A stretch of 64,000 bases of DNA from Galbibacter mesophilus. GTDB taxonomy: Bacteria > Bacteroidota > Bacteroidia > Flavobacteriales > Flavobacteriaceae. Below the pieces are notes generated by a model that saw only the letters and a list, made by a program, of their open reading frames with translations, was not told the DNA's origin and did no database searches. The position numbers and the translations under genes are program-made. Location of the stretch: positions 310,001 to 374,000 of the forward strand of contig NZ_JAMQVC010000002.1 in NCBI RefSeq assembly GCF_023721415.1, given 5' to 3'. This document shows positions 1-8,710 of the stretch, piece by piece (the first letter of the stretch is position 1; every line of letters begins with the position of its first letter).

Positions 1-1
1 G

Positions 2-472
2 CATCACGATGTTCCGAGTGCAACTTGGAACGGCGAGGGACAACCTATCAAAAAGATGAAATGGATAGAAAATGGGGTGGTTAAGAACTTAGCTTACAGC
101 AGGTATTGGGCAAAAGAAAAAGGAGTGGAGCCTGTTCCATTTCCGTCCAATTTTATCATGGAAGGTGGAAGCGCTTCGCTGGAAGATCTTATTAAGAATA
201 CCAAAAAGGGAATTTTGGTGACACGCCTGTGGTATATTAGAAGTGTAGATCCACAAACCTTATTATACACGGGACTTACCCGTGACGGAACATTTTATAT
301 TGAAAACGGAAAACTTAAGCATCCGGTTAAGAACTTTAGGTTCAACGAGAGTCCGATTATTATGTTGAATAATTTGGAAACGCTCGGACAACAAGTTCGA
401 ATCGACGGGAATTTAGTTCCGTATATGAAAGTGAGGGACTTTACTTTCACAAGTTTGTCCGACGCCGTTTAA
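2..472 (+). CDS. TldD/PmbA family protein, C-terminal part
   Basis: The frame is open from the left edge of the window, so the gene begins outside it and only the last ~156 residues are visible. The segment matches the C-terminal beta-barrel end of TldD/PmbA proteins: a Gly-rich SNFIMEGGSASLEDLI stretch, then LVTRLWYIRSVDPQTLLYTG, and an ending with LNNLETLGQQVRI. TldD/PmbA pairs form a metalloprotease that degrades unfolded peptides and matures some peptide antibiotics. The first in-frame ATG at 56 is internal and should not be taken as the start. The downstream MoxR cluster is separated by about 100 bp and is probably a different transcription unit. The family assignment is firm; whether it is the TldD or PmbA paralogue is less so, though the short C-terminus suggests PmbA-like. 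Confidence 0.85.
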   Translation, partial: HHDVPSATWNGEGQPIKKMKWIENGVVKNLAYSRYWAKEKGVEPVPFPSNFIMEGGSASLEDLIKNTKKGILVTRLWYIRSVDPQTLLYTGLTRDGTFYIENGKLKHPVKNFRFNESPIIMLNNLETLGQQVRIDGNLVPYMKVRDFTFTSLSDAV

Positions 473-571
473 GTCTTTTTAAAGAAACAACTGGTTGTAC
501 AGATTTTGTTCTTGCAACCAGTTTTTAATTTCAGGAATCATTTCCAATGAGACTGAACAAATGAAAATGGA

Positions 572-1267
572 TTGAAAAAGAAGAAGAGCGATTTAAAGGA
601 TACCTCTATTGATGAAAAGCAAAGTTTAGGTACCCAAACCATGCGTAAGGCAGATGAATTCTTTTTTACCAGATTACAGTACGAATCTGGAGATTGGGAT
701 GTAGATCAGCGTATGCCTTCCAATGTTTTAAATTCGTTGGTGGAATACACCACGCTTCCAGTTGATACCAAAGAAAACATTATTTCACTAAGCAGCGACG
801 ACATCTACAATTGTCCGTTTTGCTATATATCCGGACATAAATTGGTGCAATTCACCGCCAAAGAGCAAGAAAACTTTAAAAATTATGTCAATAATGGCGG
901 TTTCGTATTTGCCGATGATTGCAATCATGATATTGATGGTCTTTTCGCCAAATCTTTTGAACGGCAAATGGCAGAAATCTTTGGAGCCGATGCATTGAAA
1001 AAAATTCCTAACGATCACGAAATTTACAATGCTTTTTTCTCTTTTGAAGACGGCCCGCCAACAACTTCTCAGGAATTAAATGGTTGGGGAGATGATTTGG
1101 TACATGATTACCTGAAAGCCATCGAAATTAACGGAAGAATCGGTGTCCTGTATAGCAATAAAGACTATGGATGCGAATGGGATTACGACTTCAGGAATAA
1201 AAGATGGTACAAAAAAGACAACACCAAATTTGCCGTAAATATTGTAATGTACGCGCTTACATCGTAA
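572..1267 (+). CDS. DUF4159 domain protein, first gene of MoxR cluster
   Basis: 231 codons if translation begins at TTG 572; an ATG at 641 would give 208 residues and is the main alternative, because the conserved DUF4159 core starts right after it (EFFFTRLQYESGDWDVD). The core contains a Rossmann-like block with GGFVFADDCNHDIDGLF, typical of DUF4159, which is often found with or fused to BatA-like aerotolerance proteins. No signal peptide or membrane helix is visible from either start. It sits 19 bp before the MoxR ATPase gene and is the first of six close-packed genes, so it is probably part of the same complex or pathway. The biochemical function is unknown; the family call is confident. 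Confidence 0.8.
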   Translation: MKKKKSDLKDTSIDEKQSLGTQTMRKADEFFFTRLQYESGDWDVDQRMPSNVLNSLVEYTTLPVDTKENIISLSSDDIYNCPFCYISGHKLVQFTAKEQENFKNYVNNGGFVFADDCNHDIDGLFAKSFERQMAEIFGADALKKIPNDHEIYNAFFSFEDGPPTTSQELNGWGDDLVHDYLKAIEINGRIGVLYSNKDYGCEWDYDFRNKRWYKKDNTKFAVNIVMYALTS

Positions 1268-1286
1268 AGTGATTAAAAAGAACTAA

Positions 1287-2291
1287 ATGAGCAAAGAATT
1301 AGTAGCCTTAGAAAAAGAAATAAACACGCTTACCGCAAAGCTTGAAAGCTTAAAGAAAGAAATTGGGAAAATTATTGTAGGTCAGGAAGAAACCGTAGAG
1401 TTATTGCTTACCGCACTGCTAGCGGGTGGACATGCACTATTGGAAGGGGTTCCTGGACTAGCAAAAACATTAATGATAAGAACTTTATCCCAAGCGATTG
1501 ATTTAAAATTTAAGCGTATTCAATTCACACCCGATCTAATGCCATCGGATATTATTGGGACAGAGATATTGGAGGAAGACCATACAACAGGCAGAAAGTT
1601 TTTCGAATTTAATAAAGGCCCCATTTTCGCTAACATCATATTGGCGGATGAAATAAACAGGACTCCGCCCAAAACGCAAGCAGCGCTTCTAGAGGCGATG
1701 CAAGAGTTTGAAGTTACATATTCGGGTAAAACGTATGAGCTGGAAAGGCCATTTTTCATTCTGGCAACCCAGAATCCCATCGAGCAATCGGGAACGTTTC
1801 CTTTGCCGGAGGCGCAACAGGACCGGTTTTTATTGTATTTAAAAATTGGATACCCTTCACCTTCCGAAGAAATAGATATTTTAAAATTCACCACAGGGAA
1901 AAAATCAGTTTCTATTCAGCCTATTCTTACGGGGGCAGAATTAACTCGACTCCAAACACTTGTTCGTGAAGTTCCCATTAGCGACGATTTAATTGAATAT
2001 GTAAGTAAAATAGTTAGGGCTACACGTCCAGAAACCACTACCAGCGATTATATAAAAAAATGGGTTTCTTGGGGGGCTGGACCTAGAGCCGGGCAAGCCA
2101 TGATTTTAACGGCCAAAGCACGCGCTTTGCAGCAAGGTAGATTGGCAGTAACTGTATCTGATTTGGAGAACGTGGCATTTGCAGTATTAAGACATCGGGT
2201 TATTGTAAATTTCAGGGCGGAAGCTGAAGGAATTACCAGTGACGATGTTACTAGAACTTTATTGAAGGAAATACAAGTAGTATCCAAATAG
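1287..2291 (+). CDS. MoxR-family AAA+ ATPase
   Basis: A 334-residue AAA+ ATPase of the MoxR/RavA group. Walker A is GVPGLAKT at about residues 54-61, Walker B/sensor is LADEINRTPPKTQAALLEAM near 118-137, and ATQNPIEQSGTFPLPEAQQDRF carries sensor 1 and the arginine-finger region. Length is normal for the family. MoxR ATPases act as chaperones that assemble or activate von Willebrand A domain proteins. Here it is followed 8 bp later by a DUF58 protein and then BatA-type membrane proteins, the standard partner set. Its role in envelope stress or metal-protein maturation is inferred from the family rather than shown by the sequence. Confidence 0.93.
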   Translation: MSKELVALEKEINTLTAKLESLKKEIGKIIVGQEETVELLLTALLAGGHALLEGVPGLAKTLMIRTLSQAIDLKFKRIQFTPDLMPSDIIGTEILEEDHTTGRKFFEFNKGPIFANIILADEINRTPPKTQAALLEAMQEFEVTYSGKTYELERPFFILATQNPIEQSGTFPLPEAQQDRFLLYLKIGYPSPSEEIDILKFTTGKKSVSIQPILTGAELTRLQTLVREVPISDDLIEYVSKIVRATRPETTTSDYIKKWVSWGAGPRAGQAMILTAKARALQQGRLAVTVSDLENVAFAVLRHRVIVNFRAEAEGITSDDVTRTLLKEIQVVSK

Positions 2292-2299
2292 ATTACGCA

Positions 2300-3196
2300 T
2301 TGAAAAAGGATTATCGCGATTTACTAAAACCTGAAATTATTAATAGCCTTTCTGGCCTTTCCCTTATTTCGCGAATGATTGTAGACGGACAAGTTTCTGG
2401 ACTCAATAAAAGCAAAAGAGTGGGGGGCGGACTCGAATTTAGTCAATATCGGGGCTATGAAGCTGGGGATGACATTCGTTTGCTGGATTGGAAAATGCTC
2501 GCTCGATCTGGACGTTATTATATCAAGCAGACAGAAATTGATACGCATGTTTCGGTTAAATTTATTCTAGATGCGAGTAAATCCATGCTTCATGAAGAAA
2601 ATGGAGTGTCAAAAATTGATTTTGTTAAAGTATTGGTGGCTTCTATTGGATATTTAGCTTGGCAACAGGAAGACTCCATAAGTCTTTTCGCTTTGAACAA
2701 TCTTAAAATAGAAAGTTTATACGCAAGTTTAAAAAAGCATCATTTCAATAGATTTTTGTCCACTTTAATTGATATAAATGCTGAAGGAAATTGGCCCAAA
2801 GACGACAACAAGTTGCAACATATTCATGATAAAGCCCATAAAGAACTCATCTTTTTTATTACCGATTTGTATGAAAATAAAGAGGAATTAACCCAGAGCA
2901 TCAACCAACTTAAAACAGCTAGGAATGAAGTGATTGTGCTTCACATAATGGGAGCTAATGAGTTGAATTTCGATTTTGAAGGAGCAGTTGTCTTTGAAGA
3001 CTTAGAGACAGGAGAAAGAATTAAAGTAAATGCGAAAGAGGCAAAAGAACATTATTTACAGGCACTGAATAATAGTATGACAACATTTAAAAATACTTTT
3101 CTTACCAATGCCATTGGTTATGAGCTTTTTAGTACAGAAGATGAAGTGAGTGAAGCGATTAAATTGTTTCTTAACCGAAGAATGCAACTGATTTAA
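2300..3196 (+). CDS. DUF58 domain protein (vWA-like)
   Basis: 298 residues from a TTG start at 2300, nine bases after the MoxR stop. No better ATG precedes the conserved core. The DUF58 signature YRGYEAGDDIRLLDWKMLAR lies near residues 51-70, followed by a vWA-like strand with a MIDAS-type DASKS at about residues 91-95. No transmembrane segment is seen, so this is the cytosolic member of the MoxR partner set. DUF58 proteins are thought to be the substrate or adaptor of MoxR ATPases. The next gene begins directly after its stop codon, which implies translational coupling. Confidence 0.9.
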   Translation: MKKDYRDLLKPEIINSLSGLSLISRMIVDGQVSGLNKSKRVGGGLEFSQYRGYEAGDDIRLLDWKMLARSGRYYIKQTEIDTHVSVKFILDASKSMLHEENGVSKIDFVKVLVASIGYLAWQQEDSISLFALNNLKIESLYASLKKHHFNRFLSTLIDINAEGNWPKDDNKLQHIHDKAHKELIFFITDLYENKEELTQSINQLKTARNEVIVLHIMGANELNFDFEGAVVFEDLETGERIKVNAKEAKEHYLQALNNSMTTFKNTFLTNAIGYELFSTEDEVSEAIKLFLNRRMQLI

Positions 3197-4480
3197 ATGA
3201 ATTTTCTGAATCCTATATATTTCTGGACTTTTTTGGGACTTTTGGTTCCGTTGGCAATTCACTTATGGAGCAAACAGCGCGTGAAAGTCATAAAAGTAGG
3301 AAGTATTCAATTTTTAGAAAAAAAGGAATCGAAGAAAGCAAGGAGTCTGAGGCTTAACGAACTGTTTCTTTTAATACTTCGTTTGTTATTGCTGAGCTTG
3401 CTAACCTTGATACTGGCTGAGCCAATACTACAGATTTCAGAAACCAACAGTGAGGTGGTCTATTTTGTGGAGCCAGAATTATTTGAGGACGACAATTTTC
3501 AATCGGTTCTTGACACACTTACTGAAGATGAGGTGCGTTTGCTAGCACAAGGATTTCCTATGTGGAATAAAGATGCGTCGAACGAAGAATTTGAAACATC
3601 CAATTATTGGCATTTGACCGATAAGTTAGAAAACTACCCCGCCGACAGTATTGTTATTTTTAGTAAAGGCTATCAAAAAAAAATAAAAGGAAAGCGACCA
3701 ACAATTACTAAAAATTTAAATTGGGTATTGGTCGGGGACGACAAAGGCACTTCAAAGATTTTGCAGGCTTATAAAGTTGATGATTCCATTCAGCTAAAAG
3801 AGATTAGAAGCACCTCCGATTATTTAAATTTTTCAGTTAAAAAAATAGCTTCTTCCAGTGAGCAATCAGATTTCAACTTGGCAAAAGACAGCATAAAAGT
3901 CGATGATGAAAACTGGTTGGCTATTAAAAAATTAGATACGATACCCGTAACTATTTTTTCCGACGATGATTTTAAAGGAGAATTGTTATACATAAAAGCT
4001 TCGCTTAAGGCAATTACAAATTATTTGGAAATCCCAATTGCTATAAATGAATTCCAGATTAACGACTCGCTGAAAATTGAAGGTAGTGCGAATATAATTT
4101 GGTTGAGTGAGGAAATTCCACCTTCTCTACAAGCGAGAATACTTGTTTATAAACCCAATCCGTTTGTTAATAAATTAATTGAGGAAGATTTGGATGTAAA
4201 TCAATCCAATCTCACAAAGCGACTTACTCCAGAAAACATTGTTTCAGACAACTTGTCGGAGGCATTAGTAAACTGGCTACCTTTAGAAAAACCTTCCGAA
4301 GATAGTATTGCCAAATACGACATACGGACGGTTGAATTGGCTGCAATACAGCCTAATCTAAAAGAAGTTTCTGCAAAAAAGAGTAAGAATAAACATATTT
4401 CTTTGACGAAATGGATTTGGTTGGCGTTTATATTGACGTTAATTTTAGAACGTATCGTTTCAAAACTTCGCAAACAATAG
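3197..4480 (+). CDS. BatA-type (aerotolerance N-terminal) membrane protein
   Basis: 427 residues. The N-terminus (FLNPIYFWTFLGLLVPLAIH, then the basic LWSKQRVKVIKVGSIQFL and a second hydrophobic helix ending at the LAEP motif) is the classic BatA N-terminal domain. A ~300-residue soluble central part is followed by a C-terminal helix (WIWLAFILTLILERIV) and a short basic tail. The predicted topology is inner-membrane, with the central part probably periplasmic. The start codon abuts the stop of the DUF58 gene, and the next gene abuts its own stop. Named for Bacteroides aerotolerance genes; the molecular role is unknown, and the cluster context suggests a MoxR-dependent membrane complex. Confidence 0.85.
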   Translation: MNFLNPIYFWTFLGLLVPLAIHLWSKQRVKVIKVGSIQFLEKKESKKARSLRLNELFLLILRLLLLSLLTLILAEPILQISETNSEVVYFVEPELFEDDNFQSVLDTLTEDEVRLLAQGFPMWNKDASNEEFETSNYWHLTDKLENYPADSIVIFSKGYQKKIKGKRPTITKNLNWVLVGDDKGTSKILQAYKVDDSIQLKEIRSTSDYLNFSVKKIASSSEQSDFNLAKDSIKVDDENWLAIKKLDTIPVTIFSDDDFKGELLYIKASLKAITNYLEIPIAINEFQINDSLKIEGSANIIWLSEEIPPSLQARILVYKPNPFVNKLIEEDLDVNQSNLTKRLTPENIVSDNLSEALVNWLPLEKPSEDSIAKYDIRTVELAAIQPNLKEVSAKKSKNKHISLTKWIWLAFILTLILERIVSKLRKQ

Positions 4481-6736
4481 ATGGAGGCAGGTGAAAAAAT
4501 AATAAAACAAATTGTCCAACGGTGGCAATATCTTTCGTGGTTGGAAGTGTTTCTATACGCCTTCGGAACCGCTTTTATTACCTTCACTATTTTTAAAAAT
4601 TTTCTACTTGCTGTTTCCTTGTTCTTGGGTATGGTACTCCTAATTTCCCTACTAAAAAAGCCTTGGAAAATTACGGCTTTCAGTTTGAGTGAACATCTAG
4701 ACAATACTTGGGAGTATTATCAAAATAGCAGTTCGTTATTGCTGAAGCCTTCCGATGAATTATCTAATGTGGCTACGCTTCAACAAGCTAGGGTGGCAAA
4801 AACGTTGCAGCAGCATCAGAAGGAGATAAAATATAAGGGAAATCTTACATTTCCGTTTGCTTTTTGTATTGTTTTAATAGGTTTGGGAATTGTGGTTTAC
4901 CCCTCAAATTTTCTTCGGAATAAAAACAATCTACCCCAACAGGAAATTGACAATACCATTAATTTCACGCCTTTAGATTCCGCACAATCAAACACGGATA
5001 TTGCAAAAATAGTTTCCCAGAAAGTGGTGGTTTCATTTCCAAAATACACCAAAGTGAATCCCTATACCGCTCAAAATATGAATGTTAAAGTTCTAAAGGG
5101 CGCCTTGTTATCTTGGGAATTAAAGTTTTCATCAGCTGTGGAAGAAGTTTCAATGGAAATGAACGGTCAAAATGAAAATATGGAATCGTTAGGCGATGCG
5201 TATGTTAAAAGGGCTACTGTAAAGGAATCTGGTTTTTACAGTTTTTCTTTTAAAGACACTTTAGGGAGAGGCTATACTTCAAAGCTATTTTCAGTTGAAG
5301 TGTTTGAAGATGAAAAACCAACTATAAAAATGGAAGGTTTAAAGCAGTTTTCAACTTTTTCTTACGAGGAACCCAAAAAAATAGGGTTTACAGCATCCAT
5401 TAAAGATGATTACGGGTTACAAACACCGCACATTATAGCCACCGTGAGCAAGGGAAGTGGAGAGTCTGTAAAGTTTAGGGAAGAAAAAATTCCTTTTGAA
5501 AGTAAATCTGCTTTGGGAGCCAAAAGTTTAGAATTGAGTAAAATCTTGGATTTAGATGAACTAAAGATGGATCCTGGCGATGAACTCTATTTTTATGTTG
5601 AAGTAGCGGATGAAAAAACACCAAATTCCAACGTTACGAGAAGTGAAACTTATTTTGCCGTTATAAAAGATACAACCACCAACAGTTTTTCGGTTGAAGG
5701 TACGATGGGGGTAGATTTAATGCCAGACTACTTTAGAAGTCAGCGACAACTTATTATCGACACCGAAGCATTGATAAAAAGGAAGTCAGAATTATCCTCC
5801 AATCAATTTAAATCGGAAAGCAATACGCTGGGGTATGAACAAAAAATGCTCCGTTTAAAATACGGACAATTTATGGGGGATGAAAATGAAGGACAAATGC
5901 ATTCCGATTTAGAGACTTCTTCCCATTCTGAAGAAGGTGATCCCACCGACGGGTACCGACACGACCATGATTCCAGTAATGAAATGAATTTAGTCGAGGA
6001 AGATCATGATCATGAACACGATCACGATCATGGGAGTGAACATGAGCATGATCACGGCCATGAAGAGGGGAGTCCGGAAAGCAAAGAAGATCCTCTGGAG
6101 GAATATTTGCATAATCATGACAATCCAGAAGAATCTACGCTGTTTACGCAATCCTTAAAAAGTAAGCTTCGACAAGCTATCAACCAAATGTGGGATGCAG
6201 AACTCCATTTGCGAATGGGAGAACCTCATAAATCGCTGCCATATCAATACAATGCCTTGAAATTGATTCAGGATATTAAAAACAGTGCAAGAATTTATGT
6301 GCATCGCATTGGGTTTGACCCGCCGCCAATTAAAGAGGACAAAAGATTGAGTGGCGATTTGGATGAGGTAAGTAGTTATAGCGAAAAGGATGAATTTGAA
6401 GATCCTGAAACTTATGTAAATATGCGAATGTCCGTTGCTGTTTTGGAGCGGTGGATTAAAGATGATCAAAAACCTTCCACGGCAGAAATGGAAATATTGG
6501 AAAAGGCAGGGGGAGAATTGGCAGAGAGCGCGATTAAAAATCCGAGTAAGTATTTGAAAGCCTTGGAGAATTTAAAGGCTTTAACTAACAATAAATTATT
6601 AAGTAAAAAGGAATTAGTAACTACCCAAAGTGGACTTTTACAAGCGATACCAGAGCCTTTAGTACGTCCATCAAAGAATAAAACCAAGGAAAATAGCCTT
6701 ACCAACTTAATGCTAAAAGAACTGTCAAACCAGTAA
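4481..6736 (+). CDS. DUF4175-like membrane protein with His/Asp/Glu-rich insert
   Basis: 751 residues. Hydrophobic helices lie near residues 22-60 and 125-142, followed by a long periplasmic-type region resembling DUF4175 proteins of MoxR/BatA clusters. Residues ~485-550 form a striking acidic histidine-rich tract with many HD/HE/DH dipeptides (for example EDHDHEHDHDHGSEHEHDHG near residue 507), absent from the rest of the protein. A helical region (RQAINQMWDAELHLRMGEPH) and a low-complexity C-terminus follow. The tract looks like a metal-buffering or metal-sensing segment; zinc, nickel or copper binding is inference. The gene starts right at the previous stop and overlaps the next by one base, so it is firmly in the operon. 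Confidence 0.75.
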   Translation: MEAGEKIIKQIVQRWQYLSWLEVFLYAFGTAFITFTIFKNFLLAVSLFLGMVLLISLLKKPWKITAFSLSEHLDNTWEYYQNSSSLLLKPSDELSNVATLQQARVAKTLQQHQKEIKYKGNLTFPFAFCIVLIGLGIVVYPSNFLRNKNNLPQQEIDNTINFTPLDSAQSNTDIAKIVSQKVVVSFPKYTKVNPYTAQNMNVKVLKGALLSWELKFSSAVEEVSMEMNGQNENMESLGDAYVKRATVKESGFYSFSFKDTLGRGYTSKLFSVEVFEDEKPTIKMEGLKQFSTFSYEEPKKIGFTASIKDDYGLQTPHIIATVSKGSGESVKFREEKIPFESKSALGAKSLELSKILDLDELKMDPGDELYFYVEVADEKTPNSNVTRSETYFAVIKDTTTNSFSVEGTMGVDLMPDYFRSQRQLIIDTEALIKRKSELSSNQFKSESNTLGYEQKMLRLKYGQFMGDENEGQMHSDLETSSHSEEGDPTDGYRHDHDSSNEMNLVEEDHDHEHDHDHGSEHEHDHGHEEGSPESKEDPLEEYLHNHDNPEESTLFTQSLKSKLRQAINQMWDAELHLRMGEPHKSLPYQYNALKLIQDIKNSARIYVHRIGFDPPPIKEDKRLSGDLDEVSSYSEKDEFEDPETYVNMRMSVAVLERWIKDDQKPSTAEMEILEKAGGELAESAIKNPSKYLKALENLKALTNNKLLSKKELVTTQSGLLQAIPEPLVRPSKNKTKENSLTNLMLKELSNQ

Positions 6737-8475
6737 TGAACGATATAAGTTTTACAAATACAACCTATCTCTGGCCCATTTTGCTCGGTGCTTTCTTGTT
6801 GTGGATTGTTTTTCTGTGGAAAGAATGGAAGGGAACTTTTAAAGTTCAATTTTTCTTCAGCGCCGTAGTTAGTTTTTTAGCAATCGCTTGTTTGGTTGTA
6901 ATGGTGTTACAACCTACAAAGCCTCAATCCTCATCTAATAAAACAGCTATCGTTTTAACAGAGGGTTTTTCAAAATCGGTGTATGATAGTCTGAAAAAAA
7001 AGAATCGGAAAGCGCTTATTGTGGATTATCGCAAAGAGCAGCAACTTAAAGAAAAACTATCCAAAGTTTCCCGAGTTTTTGTTTTGGGAAATGGATTGGA
7101 AACCTACGACCTGTGGCAACTGAAGACGATTCCATCAACGTTTATTTCTGGAAAAGAACCGAAAGGAATTGGCAAACTTACATACAAAAACAAATTAACC
7201 CTTGGAGATTCCATTCATATCGCTGGTAATTACCATGCACCAACGGAGGGAAATCAATTATTTTTAGTAGACCCGAGTGGTCAGGAGTTGGATTCCATTA
7301 AACTTAATAACGAGCAAAAACAGTTGTTTAAACTTACTTCGGTGAGCAAAGCACTTGGTGATTTTGCTTATAGTTTGGTTCAGAAAAATTCTGAAGGAGA
7401 AACCATCGAACAGCATACTTTACCACTACAAATTCTTCCGAAGGAAGCATTGAAAGTTTTAATTCTGAATGGATCCCCAAGTTTTGAAACCAAATACTTA
7501 AAGAATTATTTGGCGGAAATGGGGAATGAAGTTTTAGTGAGAACCCAAATATCTCGTGGAAGATACAAAACTGAATATCTAAATTCCGAAACCATACAAT
7601 TTAACGGAATTTCATCATCAGTTTTGCAGGAATTCGATTTGTTGATTCTTGATGAAACTCTTTGGAATACTCTTTCTGCGGCACAACGAAATATTGTAAA
7701 AAACGCAATAGTCAGTGATGGGTTAGGACTTTTTATGCAAGCTTCTGAAAATGTACCACTTTCTTTTAAAGATTTTAGCGGGATTCGTTTTAAACAAACC
7801 AATCGTACGGAAATAAGGATCCATCCTTTTGAAAAAGTTGCTGCATACACATACGCAAATCGCTTTGTTGAAAGTATGAATTTAGTGGGAATACATTTTT
7901 CTGAAGGGGAAACGATAACCGGTTACAACCGCTTAGGAAAAGGAAGAATTGGAACTACCGTTTTAAAAAGCACTTACAATTTACTGTTGAAGGGAAATTC
8001 AGATAGCTACCGTTTTCTTTGGGCTCCCGTAATTGAAAAGTTGAGCAAACAGGAAGAAAAGGCTCTGCATTGGGAAATGGATTCTTTTCTGGCTTTCAAG
8101 GATGAACCTGTTACGTTTTCATTAGATACGGAGGAAGAGATTCCAAAAGTAACTTATGAAGGTTCTCAAATTCCTATGCGAGGTGATATTTTTATTAAAA
8201 ATCGTTGGGATGGGATAGTATATCCCAAAAAGACGGGATGGAACTCATTGAAATCGGCAAACGATACCAGCATTACAAAACAATTTTTTGTGTTTGAATC
8301 GGGCCAATGGAATACTTTAAAAAGCATTCAAACGCAGGGGGCCAATAAAAAGTATTTGTCTGATAAAACTCGAGTTGTTCAAGAGCAAGTGAAAGAACCC
8401 ATGAGCCTTTTTTGGTTCTATATCATTTTTATTGCTTGCTTGGGGTATTTATGGATTCTCCCTAAAATGAAATAA
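6736..8475 (+). CDS. BatA-cluster membrane protein with GATase1-like domain
   Basis: 579 residues; the ATG overlaps the preceding TAA (TAATG). Two N-terminal hydrophobic helices (TYLWPILLGAFLLWIVFLW and FFSAVVSFLAIACLVVMVLQ) and one C-terminal helix (FWFYIIFIACLGYLWIL) enclose a long extracytoplasmic region. Around residues 235-330 there is a class-I glutamine-amidotransferase-like fold typical of this family (KVLILNGSPSFETKYLKNYL, then LLILDETLWNTL), without an obvious catalytic Cys-His-Glu triad. This is the last gene of the MoxR cluster; a 235-bp gap follows. The function is unknown; the membrane topology and cluster membership are the supported parts. Confidence 0.7.
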   Translation: MNDISFTNTTYLWPILLGAFLLWIVFLWKEWKGTFKVQFFFSAVVSFLAIACLVVMVLQPTKPQSSSNKTAIVLTEGFSKSVYDSLKKKNRKALIVDYRKEQQLKEKLSKVSRVFVLGNGLETYDLWQLKTIPSTFISGKEPKGIGKLTYKNKLTLGDSIHIAGNYHAPTEGNQLFLVDPSGQELDSIKLNNEQKQLFKLTSVSKALGDFAYSLVQKNSEGETIEQHTLPLQILPKEALKVLILNGSPSFETKYLKNYLAEMGNEVLVRTQISRGRYKTEYLNSETIQFNGISSSVLQEFDLLILDETLWNTLSAAQRNIVKNAIVSDGLGLFMQASENVPLSFKDFSGIRFKQTNRTEIRIHPFEKVAAYTYANRFVESMNLVGIHFSEGETITGYNRLGKGRIGTTVLKSTYNLLLKGNSDSYRFLWAPVIEKLSKQEEKALHWEMDSFLAFKDEPVTFSLDTEEEIPKVTYEGSQIPMRGDIFIKNRWDGIVYPKKTGWNSLKSANDTSITKQFFVFESGQWNTLKSIQTQGANKKYLSDKTRVVQEQVKEPMSLFWFYIIFIACLGYLWILPKMK

Positions 8476-8710
8476 TTTTTTCTTAAAGTTGTCACATACC
8501 AATACTTCAACGCAACTTTCAAAGCATATTCACCCAAAACTGGATGGCAAATCAGTTTAAAATCAAATTGTTATTATCGATAAAAGGTAAATTTTGTCGT
8601 TTATATGCAGTTTTTAGTTGTTGATACGGCAAATATTGTTACATAGATAAAATTTTTATTTAAAACACTGATTATCATTAATTTGAAGGTGTAAACCAAA
8701 TTTTATAAAT

